From Coxiellaceae bacterium (GTDB taxonomy: Bacteria > Pseudomonadota > Gammaproteobacteria > Coxiellales > Coxiellaceae), in NCBI GenBank assembly GCA_030680235.1, contig JAUXWQ010000011.1:28157-92156 (forward strand): DNA of 64,000 nucleotides, in the 5' to 3' direction. The notes beneath the pieces were generated by a model that saw only the letters and a program-made list of their open reading frames with translations, was not told where the DNA came from and made no database searches. Of the stretch, positions 8,376 through 16,478 are shown piece after piece. How positions within the stretch are numbered: the stretch's first letter is position 1; each line of letters opens with the position of its first letter. Made by a program: the position numbers and the translations under genes.

Positions 8376-9529
8376 GTTCTGGGCTAACAAAGTTTTCAAT
8401 AGAAAAAAAAGATTTTTTTTATGATATCGATTTATTCAATCAAGATAAATTTATAATCAAATCTATTCCCAGAAATTATTTATTAAGCTTTGATGTCAAT
8501 GAAAATCCCTTTTGTCATGTAAAAGAACTGCTTGCTGAAAATAAAAAAAATCTTTTATTGATTGATCAAAAATTATTAGAAATTTATAAGCCAACGATTG
8601 ATATCAGTGCTGACAGAATATTTTCTGTGCAAGCGACTGAAGATTTTAAAACATTAGAAGGTGTTACTAATGTTCTTAATTTCTTGCAAAAACATGAATT
8701 TACAAAAGGTGAAAAATTAATTGTTGTGGGTGGTGGCATTATACAAGATGTTGCAGCATTTGTAGGTGCTGTTTACAAGCGCGGTATTTCTTGGGTTCAC
8801 TTCCCAACAACCTTGCTTTCAATGTGTGATAGTTGTATTGGTGGAAAAGCGGGCGTTAATTATAATGGTGTGAAAAATCAATTAGCGCTTTTTTCAGCAC
8901 CCTCTGCTATTCATATTAATTTAAATTTCTTAAAAACATTGTCAGAAAATGAAATTAATTCAGGTTTAGGCGAAATCTTAAAGTTATGTATCACTGGCGG
9001 TGATACATTTATAAAAATTTACAGAGAAAATGTTTGTAGTGGAAAAGTAGCACTATTTGAAAACTTTAAAAAATTAATTACAGCCGCACTTTGTGTTAAA
9101 AAATCCGTTGTTGAAGAAGATGAATTTGAGTTGGATCATCGCCGCAGTATGAATTATGGTCATACACTAGGGCACGCAATTGAGTCGCTTTCTAATTATC
9201 AAATTCCGCATGGACAAGCTGTTGTTGTAGGTATGATACTTGTAAATACCCTAAGTTATGAGCAAGGTTTGCTGACTGAAACACAGCTTCACTCTTTGAA
9301 TGAACTGTGCTGTGATTTAATAAGTAATAATGTAATTGAGGCTCTTAAAAAAATAAAATTAGAAGAAATCATTGGTCTCATTAAAAAAGATAAAAAAACT
9401 ATAGGAGATAATACTAGCTTTGTTTTAATGAAAAACTCTGGTGAAACAGTTTTTGTAAAACTTAAGTTAGATGGAAAACTATTGTCACGCATTCAATCTG
9501 CCTTTGATAGCTTATTGAATATTGTATGA
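8372..9529 (+). CDS. 3-dehydroquinate-synthase-family sugar cyclase
   Basis: The 385-residue protein belongs to the AroB/EEVS/DOI-synthase superfamily of NAD- and Zn-dependent sugar-phosphate cyclases. NAD-binding VVGGGIIQDVAAFVGA is near residue 120. PTTLLSMCDSCIGGK is the phosphate and substrate segment. Probable Zn ligands are the Glu of SGLGEILK and the His residues of NYGHTLGHAIE and PHGQAVVVG. A housekeeping AroB is normally near aroK; here the neighbours are an SDR, an FGGY kinase and a HAD phosphatase, so a dedicated role in making a cyclitol or unusual sugar is more likely. The canonical AroB substrate-pocket segment reads differently (GVNYNGVKNQLALFSAP). ATGA overlaps join it to both neighbours. 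Confidence 0.8.
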   Translation: MSSGLTKFSIEKKDFFYDIDLFNQDKFIIKSIPRNYLLSFDVNENPFCHVKELLAENKKNLLLIDQKLLEIYKPTIDISADRIFSVQATEDFKTLEGVTNVLNFLQKHEFTKGEKLIVVGGGIIQDVAAFVGAVYKRGISWVHFPTTLLSMCDSCIGGKAGVNYNGVKNQLALFSAPSAIHINLNFLKTLSENEINSGLGEILKLCITGGDTFIKIYRENVCSGKVALFENFKKLITAALCVKKSVVEEDEFELDHRRSMNYGHTLGHAIESLSNYQIPHGQAVVVGMILVNTLSYEQGLLTETQLHSLNELCCDLISNNVIEALKKIKLEEIIGLIKKDKKTIGDNTSFVLMKNSGETVFVKLKLDGKLLSRIQSAFDSLLNIV

Positions 9530-10833
9530 TATTTTTATTAATTGATTTTGGTGCAAGCCATACAAAGGTAGGATTAACCAATCTTGAAACGATGGAAATA
9601 TATCGTGTTAAGGTTTATGAGTCATTAAAAAATTGTTCAGATAAACCGGGACATTATGAGATAGCTCCATTTGAACTTACAATACAATTTCAAAAAATTT
9701 TAGAGGATTATGATCAGTTATTTGAGGCTGTCGTTATCTGTAGTCAGATGCATGGTTTTTTATTAGTGGATGAAGCGCCGTTAACAAACTATATCGGTTG
9801 GCAAGATGAGCGTTGTTTAGAAGAAATTGAAGGTATATCAACATTTGAAATTATCCAAAAAAAATTTTCTGAATCATTTAGAAAAATTACTGGGATGAAA
9901 TTAAAGCCAGGGCTCCCTGTTTTAAATGTCCTGCACGTTTTACGTTCTAAAAAAATTCAAAATAGTTCATGTAAGATGCTTTCATTGCCAGAATGGGTGA
10001 TTGCCTCTGTTTGTGACACAGTTTTTGATGTCACACATGCTACTATACAAGCAGGCTTAGGGTTTTATGACATTAATACCCAAAAAATTGCTTCTGATAT
10101 AATTGACTTTATTGAAGACGAAACGAAAATAAAAATCAAATTTAATCAAACGTCTGATATTATAAAAGTTGCTGGGCATATAAAAAACATTCCTGTGTAT
10201 GTTGGTGTAGGCGATTTACAGTGTGCGTTATTAGGCGCAGGTATTAATAAAGAGGCTATTTCAATAAATTTAGGCACAGGATCACAGGTTTCAATAATTA
10301 TTAATAAATCAGATGAAAAACAATTTGAAGTGCGGCCTTTTTTTGAAAATCAGTATTTATTAACACAAACACACATCCCTTCAGGTCGTGCCTTAAATGA
10401 ATATGTAAATTTTATAGCAGATATAGGCAAAGTTTGTTTTGGTCAGACAATTAATCCTTGGGATTTGCTAAAAAATATTAGTAAAGAAGATATTTTACAT
10501 AGCACATTAGACTTTAATTTAAATATTTTTAAAAGTGCATATCAATATTCTGATGGTGGTTATATTAAGCTAATACAAGAAGGAACATTAAACACAAAAA
10601 ATTATTTTGCGAGCTTGTTAAGAAACTATATTATGCAATATGTTTCATTGGCAGCAGAAATGCAGATAAATCGAGAAATTTCTCACACTATTTTTAGCGG
10701 CGGGATTGCAAAAAAACTTCCTGTAATTTCTGAACTGATCCAGATCTTGAGTCAAAAAAAGGTTGTATTGTTGGAAAATAATTATGATGAAACATTGTTA
10801 GGGTTGCAAAAAATTGCGAGCTGGGTTGTATGA
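9526..10833 (+). CDS. FGGY-family carbohydrate kinase
   Basis: The 435-residue protein has the ASKHA fold of the FGGY kinases. The N-terminal phosphate loop is LIDFGASHTKVGL, the substrate-binding strand reads CSQMHGFLL and NYIGWQDER, and a second ATP-site segment is NLGTGSQVSII. It is somewhat short for FGGY enzymes (usually about 480-520). Candidate substrates include ketoses such as sedoheptulose or xylulose. Next to a sugar-phosphate cyclase, phosphorylation of a heptulose is an attractive guess but unproven. ATG 9526 forms an ATGA overlap with the cyclase gene. Confidence 0.8.
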   Translation: MIFLLIDFGASHTKVGLTNLETMEIYRVKVYESLKNCSDKPGHYEIAPFELTIQFQKILEDYDQLFEAVVICSQMHGFLLVDEAPLTNYIGWQDERCLEEIEGISTFEIIQKKFSESFRKITGMKLKPGLPVLNVLHVLRSKKIQNSSCKMLSLPEWVIASVCDTVFDVTHATIQAGLGFYDINTQKIASDIIDFIEDETKIKIKFNQTSDIIKVAGHIKNIPVYVGVGDLQCALLGAGINKEAISINLGTGSQVSIIINKSDEKQFEVRPFFENQYLLTQTHIPSGRALNEYVNFIADIGKVCFGQTINPWDLLKNISKEDILHSTLDFNLNIFKSAYQYSDGGYIKLIQEGTLNTKNYFASLLRNYIMQYVSLAAEMQINREISHTIFSGGIAKKLPVISELIQILSQKKVVLLENNYDETLLGLQKIASWVV

Positions 10834-11483
10834 TTTATTCACACATTCTATTTGATTTAGATGGAACATTGGTTGATTCAAGTGTAGGCATATATCATTC
10901 TTACGTTGAGGCATTACGTTTGTTTGAACGTGAAATATCACTCGAAGTATTACAATCAAAAATTGGCCCACCAGTAGCTGAAGCATTTAAGGAATTATTT
11001 CCTGATTTATTTCTGGATCCAAAAAATCTACGTAAAGTGCTACGAGGACAGCGAAAGTATTATCGTTCGAAAGGTGTTTTCGAGAGTAAAGTCTATCCAA
11101 ATATTGTAATAATGCTTGAAACCCTTAAAAAAAGAGGGAAAATACTCTGCGTTGCAACGTCAAAACCTACGGTCTTTGCCAAAAAAATATTAGAGCATCA
11201 AAATTTATCACATTATTTTGATGTTATAATTGGTAGCACATTAAATTTGTCGCGCACTAAAAAAACAGATGTAATTGCAGCTGTTTTAAAGAAGTTTTCA
11301 AATATTCCACCAGAAAAAATAGTGATGATTGGTGATAAAAAACATGATATTGAAGGAGCCGCAGCGCATAAAATAGATTCCATTGGAATAACTTATGGTT
11401 ATGGCTCCTATGAAGAAATAGAAAAATCAAAGCCGACCTATGTTTCTAATACAGCATTGGGGTTGCTTGATATATTAAACTAG
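10830..11483 (+). CDS. HAD-superfamily phosphatase, Gph/PpaX-like
   Basis: A 217-residue subclass I HAD hydrolase. Motif I is FDLDGTLVDSS (Asp nucleophile near residue 9), motif II VATSKP, motif III the Lys of SRTKK, and motif IV MIGDKKHDIEGAAAH. A helical cap lies between motifs I and II. As last gene of the operon, joined by an ATGA overlap to the kinase, it probably removes phosphate from a pathway intermediate made by the kinase or cyclase. Phosphoglycolate phosphatase is the usual automatic annotation but is not supported by the context. Confidence 0.8.
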   Translation: MIYSHILFDLDGTLVDSSVGIYHSYVEALRLFEREISLEVLQSKIGPPVAEAFKELFPDLFLDPKNLRKVLRGQRKYYRSKGVFESKVYPNIVIMLETLKKRGKILCVATSKPTVFAKKILEHQNLSHYFDVIIGSTLNLSRTKKTDVIAAVLKKFSNIPPEKIVMIGDKKHDIEGAAAHKIDSIGITYGYGSYEEIEKSKPTYVSNTALGLLDILN

Positions 11484-11577
11484 GCATTGGATAAAATTTA
11501 TGATTGCATCCCTCTAGTAGTAATGACTTTGCGGCACTGTACTTATTCAATAAGCTACCAACTTGTTGATCATCCGA

Positions 11578-11583
11578 TATAAT
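11578..11583 (+). promoter_or_regulatory. Possible -10 box of the SNF2 gene
   Basis: A perfect TATAAT lies 38 bp before the proposed helicase start, in the 137-bp gap after the sugar operon. No good -35 hexamer is seen at 16-18 bp. No clear terminator was seen in this gap, so read-through from the sugar operon is possible. Confidence 0.35.
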
Positions 11584-11620
11584 GCGGTCTTATTAATAAA
11601 CTCAGTTATTGAAGGGAGTT

Positions 11621-14600
11621 ATGAGTAATTTTATCAAAGAGATCACAACCGTACAGTTAAGCGACTTTTTTACTTCCGCTGAAATAAGTCGCGGCAAAAA
11701 TTATTTTAACTCGGGTGCTGTCTTAAAGCTTACTCAAAAAAATATCTCAAGTGACATTGTTGAAATTTCAGCAACGGTAAAAGGGAGTCAATCTAAACCG
11801 TATCAGTTAACAATGATTGTGGAAAAACTAAATAATAATGAAATCGATGTTGATGGCGATTGCTCTTGCCCTGTTGAATTTAATTGCAAGCATGTTGCCG
11901 CTGCATTATTTGCTGCACAACAAGCACCAACAAGCACTATTGCATCTCAACATCGTGTATTAACAGCAGAAAAAATAAAATCTCCTGAAAACTCAAGTGC
12001 CGCAGTAAAATGGTTGGATTCTTTAAAAACGTCTTTAGTGAAAAAACCAATAGCACAGATTACTGAAAAAGATCCCTATGTATTAGTATATATTTTAAAG
12101 CGCGAAAAATTTTCACAGCAACGTTATTATATTCAGCTCATGTTGTCACGAATTTTAAAATCGGGCGCTTATGGAAAATCAAGCAGAAAATATAGTTTTC
12201 ATTCTCCCGAGCAGCAACGGTATTTATCAGAAAGCGATGAAAAAAATAGTGTTCAATTGCAACTGCTAAAAAAAAGAAGTATGACCTATGCTCCAGAAAA
12301 TGAAGTGATCCTGCTTAATGAAAAAGCAACAGCTGCTTGTTTGATAGATATTGTTAAAACTGGTCGTTGCTTTTGGGATGAAATTACACAGGAACCGCTA
12401 TCTCTCGCTGATGAAAGTCGCGTTGATATTCAGTGGGAAGTGTTACAAAATGCAAACCAACGAGCAACTGCGCTTGTTAATAATGAACGAGTAACGTTAC
12501 TTTTTTTAGATAACCCTATCGCAATTAATATCCAAAAAAAATTATTCATTCCCGTGCAGCTATCCGAACAAGCATTGGTGCTGCTTGAAAAATTAGTTTC
12601 TGCACCTGAAATTCCTTATACGTTAATTAAAGAAGTTAAAGAGCTTATTGAAACTACCTTTCCAACAGAAACAAGTTGGCTGCCAACGGTGTTTAATGCA
12701 CCCCTAGAAAAAAATAATATTGATCCTATCCCTATCATGCATTTATTAATTGAAAATGTGAAAAAGAAAATACACAATTTTGGATTTGCACAGTATATTT
12801 CCGAAGAAAAACCGATTGCAAAAATTGAATTTGATTATGATGGTGCCCTAGCGCCTTTTTCCTTTTCAAATACGGCTGAAAAAATAGAGCACGTTGAAAA
12901 TAATCAATTATTTATTGTGCATCGCAATTTTGAAAAAGAAAAAAGTTGGCTGCTACAGCTAGAAGATAAAATGCAACTTGCGGTGGTTGAAGAAGAAAAT
13001 TTACAACCCCTAAGAACGATGTCAATGGTGATTGAATCACTTCAAACAGATGAAGATATCACCCAATTTTTAACCAATGTGATTCCCCAGTTAGAATATA
13101 ATGGATGGAAAATTATTTCACATCATGATGTCTTTAAAAAAGTCGTTGATGATACTGATTTAAGCTGGTACTCAGAATTAGAAGAAGAGTCACAATACGA
13201 TTATTTTGGCTTTAAGCTGGGTATTTTAGTGGATGATGAAAAAGTAAATATTTTACCTATTATTGCTGAAATGATTCGTAAAATGTCTCCTGAAAAATTA
13301 AAATCATTATCAGATGATGAAAAAATCTTTTTACCCATCACAAAAGATAAAATTTTATCAGTACCTTTTAAACGTATTAAGCCAATATTAGAAACCTTGG
13401 TTGAGCTTTTTGATAAACCCATGGGTCAGAATGATGCATTAAAACTATCAATCCATCATGCTGCGTTATTAGAAGAAATTAAAAAGGCATTTTCAGCATC
13501 ACAATTGCGATGGTTGGGTGGTGAACGTCTGCGTGCCTTAGGAAAAAAATTATCTGAGTTTCAGTCTATCAAAATAGTAAAGCCCCCAAAAACATTTTTA
13601 GCATCACTCCGTGGTTATCAACAAGAAGGTTTAAATTGGCTGCAGTTTTTACGCGAATATCAACTCAATGGTATTTTGGCAGATGATATGGGGCTTGGAA
13701 AAACAGTGCAAACGCTCGCACATTTGGCTGTTGAAAAAAACAAAAAAAGAATGCAACTGCCCAGTTTAATTGTTGCGCCAACCAGTTTAATGGTAAATTG
13801 GAAGGCAGAAGCAAAGAAATTTTTTCCATCATTAAAAGTATTGGTATTTCATGGAAATGATAGAGCAGTGCATGCAGATCAGCTGCAAGACTATGATTTG
13901 GTTTTAACAACCTACGCATTAATTTTGCGTGATAAAGCGTTATTAATGGCGCAGCCTTTTTATTATCTTATTTTAGATGAAGCGCAATTTATCAAAAATA
14001 GTAAAGCAAAAAGCACGCAAATTGTACATCAGTTAAAGGCAGAGCACCGATTATGTTTGACTGGCACACCCATGGAAAATCATCTGGGTGAGCTTTGGTC
14101 ATTGTTTCATTTTTTAATGCCTGGGTTATTGGGTGATTCACAGCAATTTACGCGTTTGTTTCGTACGCCGATTGAAAAAAATAATGATGAGGTGCGTCGA
14201 GCAAGTTTGTCATTGCGATTAAAGCCATTTATGTTGCGTCGTCAAAAGAACATGGTTGCAAAAGAATTACCACCAAAAACAGAAATTATTCGCATGGTGG
14301 AATTAAAAGGTGCTGAGCGCGATTTGTATGAAAGTATTCGACTTTCAATGGAAAAGAAAGTGCGAGATTCTATTAAACAACAAGGCTTATCACGCAGCCA
14401 TATTGTTATTTTAGAAGCGCTTTTAAAGTTACGACAAGTGTGTTGTCATCCTAAATTACTGCCTTTAGAAACAGCAAAAAAAATGAAGGATTGCGGATCA
14501 AAATTAGAGTTGCTGCGAGAACTGTTACTCAATCTGGTTGAAGAAGGTCGTAAAATTATTATTTTTTCGCAATTTACAAAAATGATTGCACTCATTGAAG

Positions 14601-15004
14601 AAATGTTATCACAAGAAAAATTAGCTTATGTGAAGTTGACTGGTGCAACACACAATCGTGAAAAACCTATTAATGCCTTTCAAAATGGAGAAGTGCCAAT
14701 CTTTTTAATTAGTTTAAAAGCAGGTGGCACGGGTTTGAATTTAACCGCAGCAGATACGGTGATTCATTATGATCCTTGGTGGAATCCAGCCGTTGAAGAT
14801 CAAGCAACCGATCGTGCCTATCGCATTGGGCAAAACAAACCCGTCTTTGTTTATAAGCTCTTAACAGAAGGTACGGTAGAAGAAACCATTCAAGAAATGC
14901 AACAAAAAAAACGGGCATTGATGGAAGGATTATTTTCAGAACATGCAACGACAAAAGTGCAGCTATCGTCTGAAGATTTAAAGAATTTGTTCAGGCCGTT
15001 GTAA
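11621..15004 (+). CDS. SWIM zinc-finger SNF2-type helicase
   Basis: The protein (1127 aa) starts with a SWIM zinc finger (CSCPVEFNCKH, about residues 82-92), has a long middle region, and ends with a two-lobed Swi2/Snf2 ATPase. Walker A is ADDMGLGKTVQT (about residue 686), Walker B DEAQ (about 785), and motif III is LTGTPMEN. The helicase C lobe has FLISLKAGGTGLNL and DRAYRIGQ. SWIM-SNF2 proteins are found in many bacteria as RapA/HepA relatives of uncertain role in transcription or DNA repair. I use ATG 11621 because GAAGGGAG lies just upstream; the in-frame TTG at 11609 is within that site. Its 3' end overlaps the convergent rsmB by 14 bp. Confidence 0.9.
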   Translation: MSNFIKEITTVQLSDFFTSAEISRGKNYFNSGAVLKLTQKNISSDIVEISATVKGSQSKPYQLTMIVEKLNNNEIDVDGDCSCPVEFNCKHVAAALFAAQQAPTSTIASQHRVLTAEKIKSPENSSAAVKWLDSLKTSLVKKPIAQITEKDPYVLVYILKREKFSQQRYYIQLMLSRILKSGAYGKSSRKYSFHSPEQQRYLSESDEKNSVQLQLLKKRSMTYAPENEVILLNEKATAACLIDIVKTGRCFWDEITQEPLSLADESRVDIQWEVLQNANQRATALVNNERVTLLFLDNPIAINIQKKLFIPVQLSEQALVLLEKLVSAPEIPYTLIKEVKELIETTFPTETSWLPTVFNAPLEKNNIDPIPIMHLLIENVKKKIHNFGFAQYISEEKPIAKIEFDYDGALAPFSFSNTAEKIEHVENNQLFIVHRNFEKEKSWLLQLEDKMQLAVVEEENLQPLRTMSMVIESLQTDEDITQFLTNVIPQLEYNGWKIISHHDVFKKVVDDTDLSWYSELEEESQYDYFGFKLGILVDDEKVNILPIIAEMIRKMSPEKLKSLSDDEKIFLPITKDKILSVPFKRIKPILETLVELFDKPMGQNDALKLSIHHAALLEEIKKAFSASQLRWLGGERLRALGKKLSEFQSIKIVKPPKTFLASLRGYQQEGLNWLQFLREYQLNGILADDMGLGKTVQTLAHLAVEKNKKRMQLPSLIVAPTSLMVNWKAEAKKFFPSLKVLVFHGNDRAVHADQLQDYDLVLTTYALILRDKALLMAQPFYYLILDEAQFIKNSKAKSTQIVHQLKAEHRLCLTGTPMENHLGELWSLFHFLMPGLLGDSQQFTRLFRTPIEKNNDEVRRASLSLRLKPFMLRRQKNMVAKELPPKTEIIRMVELKGAERDLYESIRLSMEKKVRDSIKQQGLSRSHIVILEALLKLRQVCCHPKLLPLETAKKMKDCGSKLELLRELLLNLVEEGRKIIIFSQFTKMIALIEEMLSQEKLAYVKLTGATHNREKPINAFQNGEVPIFLISLKAGGTGLNLTAADTVIHYDPWWNPAVEDQATDRAYRIGQNKPVFVYKLLTEGTVEETIQEMQQKKRALMEGLFSEHATTKVQLSSEDLKNLFRPL

Positions 15005-16238
15005 TTACCGCATAATAAAACCCATCTCCCACCTCCGGCACGATCTGCTTTTCAACCACAAGCCTCGCCTCCGAATGTTCCTCCAAAAACCTTGCAATAA
15101 CCTCCGAATTTTCCTCTGGAAAAACCGAACAGGTCGTATAAACCAACTTCCCGTCTTTTTTTAATAATGGCCACAACGCATTTAACATGTTCAATTGTGT
15201 CGCCGCTAAATTAGGAATATCCATTTTTTTGCGTAGTATTTTAATATCCGGATGTCGGCGAATCACGCCACTCGCAGAACACGGTGCATCTACTAAAATG
15301 CGATCAAACAGTTCACCATCCCACCACGCATCAATATCGCAAACATCTTCTGCTACATATTTCATCACGTTATGATTTAATTGTAAGCGCGCCACATTGT
15401 CTTGAATTTTCGATAATCGGTTCGCGTACAAATCAACAGCAACGCATTTTTTAATTTTAGACAGTGTTTCTAAAATATGGGTTGTTTTACTGCCGGGTGC
15501 TGCACAAGCATCTAAAACAAACTGACCTGGTTTTAAATCTAAGTAATCAATAACGTGTTGGCCACTGGCATCTTGCACACTAAAATACCCTTCAAAAAAT
15601 CCCGGAATTTTTTCAACCGGTGTTGGATTTTTAATAACAACACAATGTGGCAAATCTTCTAGAATTTCATAGTCGACATTTAATTGTTTAACAAAATCGT
15701 CACGAGATATTTTGCGTTGATTGACGCGTAAAAATAACGGCGCCTTTTCATTATTGGCTTTTAATATTGATTGCCATCGATCAGGATACGCTTTTTGTAT
15801 TTTTTCAATAATCCATAAAGGATGTGAAAATTCTGCAGTAATTCCTTTTGCTTTTAAGGCATCTTTATTTTTTAAGTCAATCGCCATGCGCAAAATCTTA
15901 TTTACCAATCCAGATGCCCAGGCTTTTTGTAAAATGCGGGTTGCAGTAACGCTTTCATCGACTAACGCATATTCAGGCACATGCATGTGTAAAATTTGAT
16001 ATAAGCCAACGCATAATAAACATTCAATATTTTTATCTTCATTTTTTAAAGGCTTTTCAAGCAGGGTTTTTAAAATAGCTTGCAGCGTAATCCAAAAACG
16101 GATGGTACCAAAACACATTTCTTTTACAAAGGCACGATCAGTATCGAGAATTTTTTCTTGATCGAAAGCATCAGAAAGTGATCTTCCTTCAAAACAAACT
16201 TTAAATATAATTTGTGAAGCGAGGGCGCGTGTATTCAT
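14991..16238 (-). CDS. rsmB: 16S rRNA (cytosine-967-C5) methyltransferase
   Basis: RsmB (415 aa) methylates C967 of 16S rRNA. An N-terminal NusB-like RNA-binding domain (residues 1-130) begins MNTRALASQIIF. The Rossmann methyltransferase follows, with the SAM motif DACAAPGSKTTHIL (about residue 245). The two family cysteines are in VDAPCSASG and TTCSVFPEEN. It is the last gene of the dsbA-glyQ-glyS-rsmB run on the minus strand. In many gammaproteobacteria rsmB follows fmt, so this placement differs. Its stop lies inside the end of the convergent helicase gene. Confidence 0.95.
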   Translation of the reverse strand: MNTRALASQIIFKVCFEGRSLSDAFDQEKILDTDRAFVKEMCFGTIRFWITLQAILKTLLEKPLKNEDKNIECLLCVGLYQILHMHVPEYALVDESVTATRILQKAWASGLVNKILRMAIDLKNKDALKAKGITAEFSHPLWIIEKIQKAYPDRWQSILKANNEKAPLFLRVNQRKISRDDFVKQLNVDYEILEDLPHCVVIKNPTPVEKIPGFFEGYFSVQDASGQHVIDYLDLKPGQFVLDACAAPGSKTTHILETLSKIKKCVAVDLYANRLSKIQDNVARLQLNHNVMKYVAEDVCDIDAWWDGELFDRILVDAPCSASGVIRRHPDIKILRKKMDIPNLAATQLNMLNALWPLLKKDGKLVYTTCSVFPEENSEVIARFLEEHSEARLVVEKQIVPEVGDGFYYAVITTA

Positions 16239-16478
16239 TTAATTATTCCATGGGGGGTCGGTTGCGCAGTAATCGGGGAAATTTGCAAGTCTTAATAGTT
16301 AATTTTTTATTCTACAACCTCAGTCCTACGCTATTTTAAATTATTTCGAAAGTTTTGGTAAACCCCCCGCTTGCTGTGCAATCGACCAAGGGGGTGTCAG
16401 CGGTTTACACGCCATTTCAGCCCATTTTCAGACTTGTGTAGATACCTGGAAATGGCAATGGAGGTAAGCTATTACCAT
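16239..16478. repeat. Gene-free 240-bp gap with an imperfect palindrome
   Basis: Between glyS and rsmB there is no ORF of note. The arms GGTCGGTTGCGCAG (16256-16269) and CTGTGCAATCGACC (16374-16387) are complementary with two mismatches and enclose about 104 AT-rich bases. A second short pair, CCATTTC and GAAATGG, lies near 16411-16455. It does not resemble the three repeat families described elsewhere. It could be a processing or attenuation structure in the operon, or a decayed mobile element. Confidence 0.5.

Noticed and set aside
8372..9529. Housekeeping aroB
   Set aside because: The operon context (CDP-sugar genes, FGGY kinase, HAD phosphatase) and the altered substrate segment make a dedicated cyclase more likely. 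It is not excluded without knowing whether another aroB exists.
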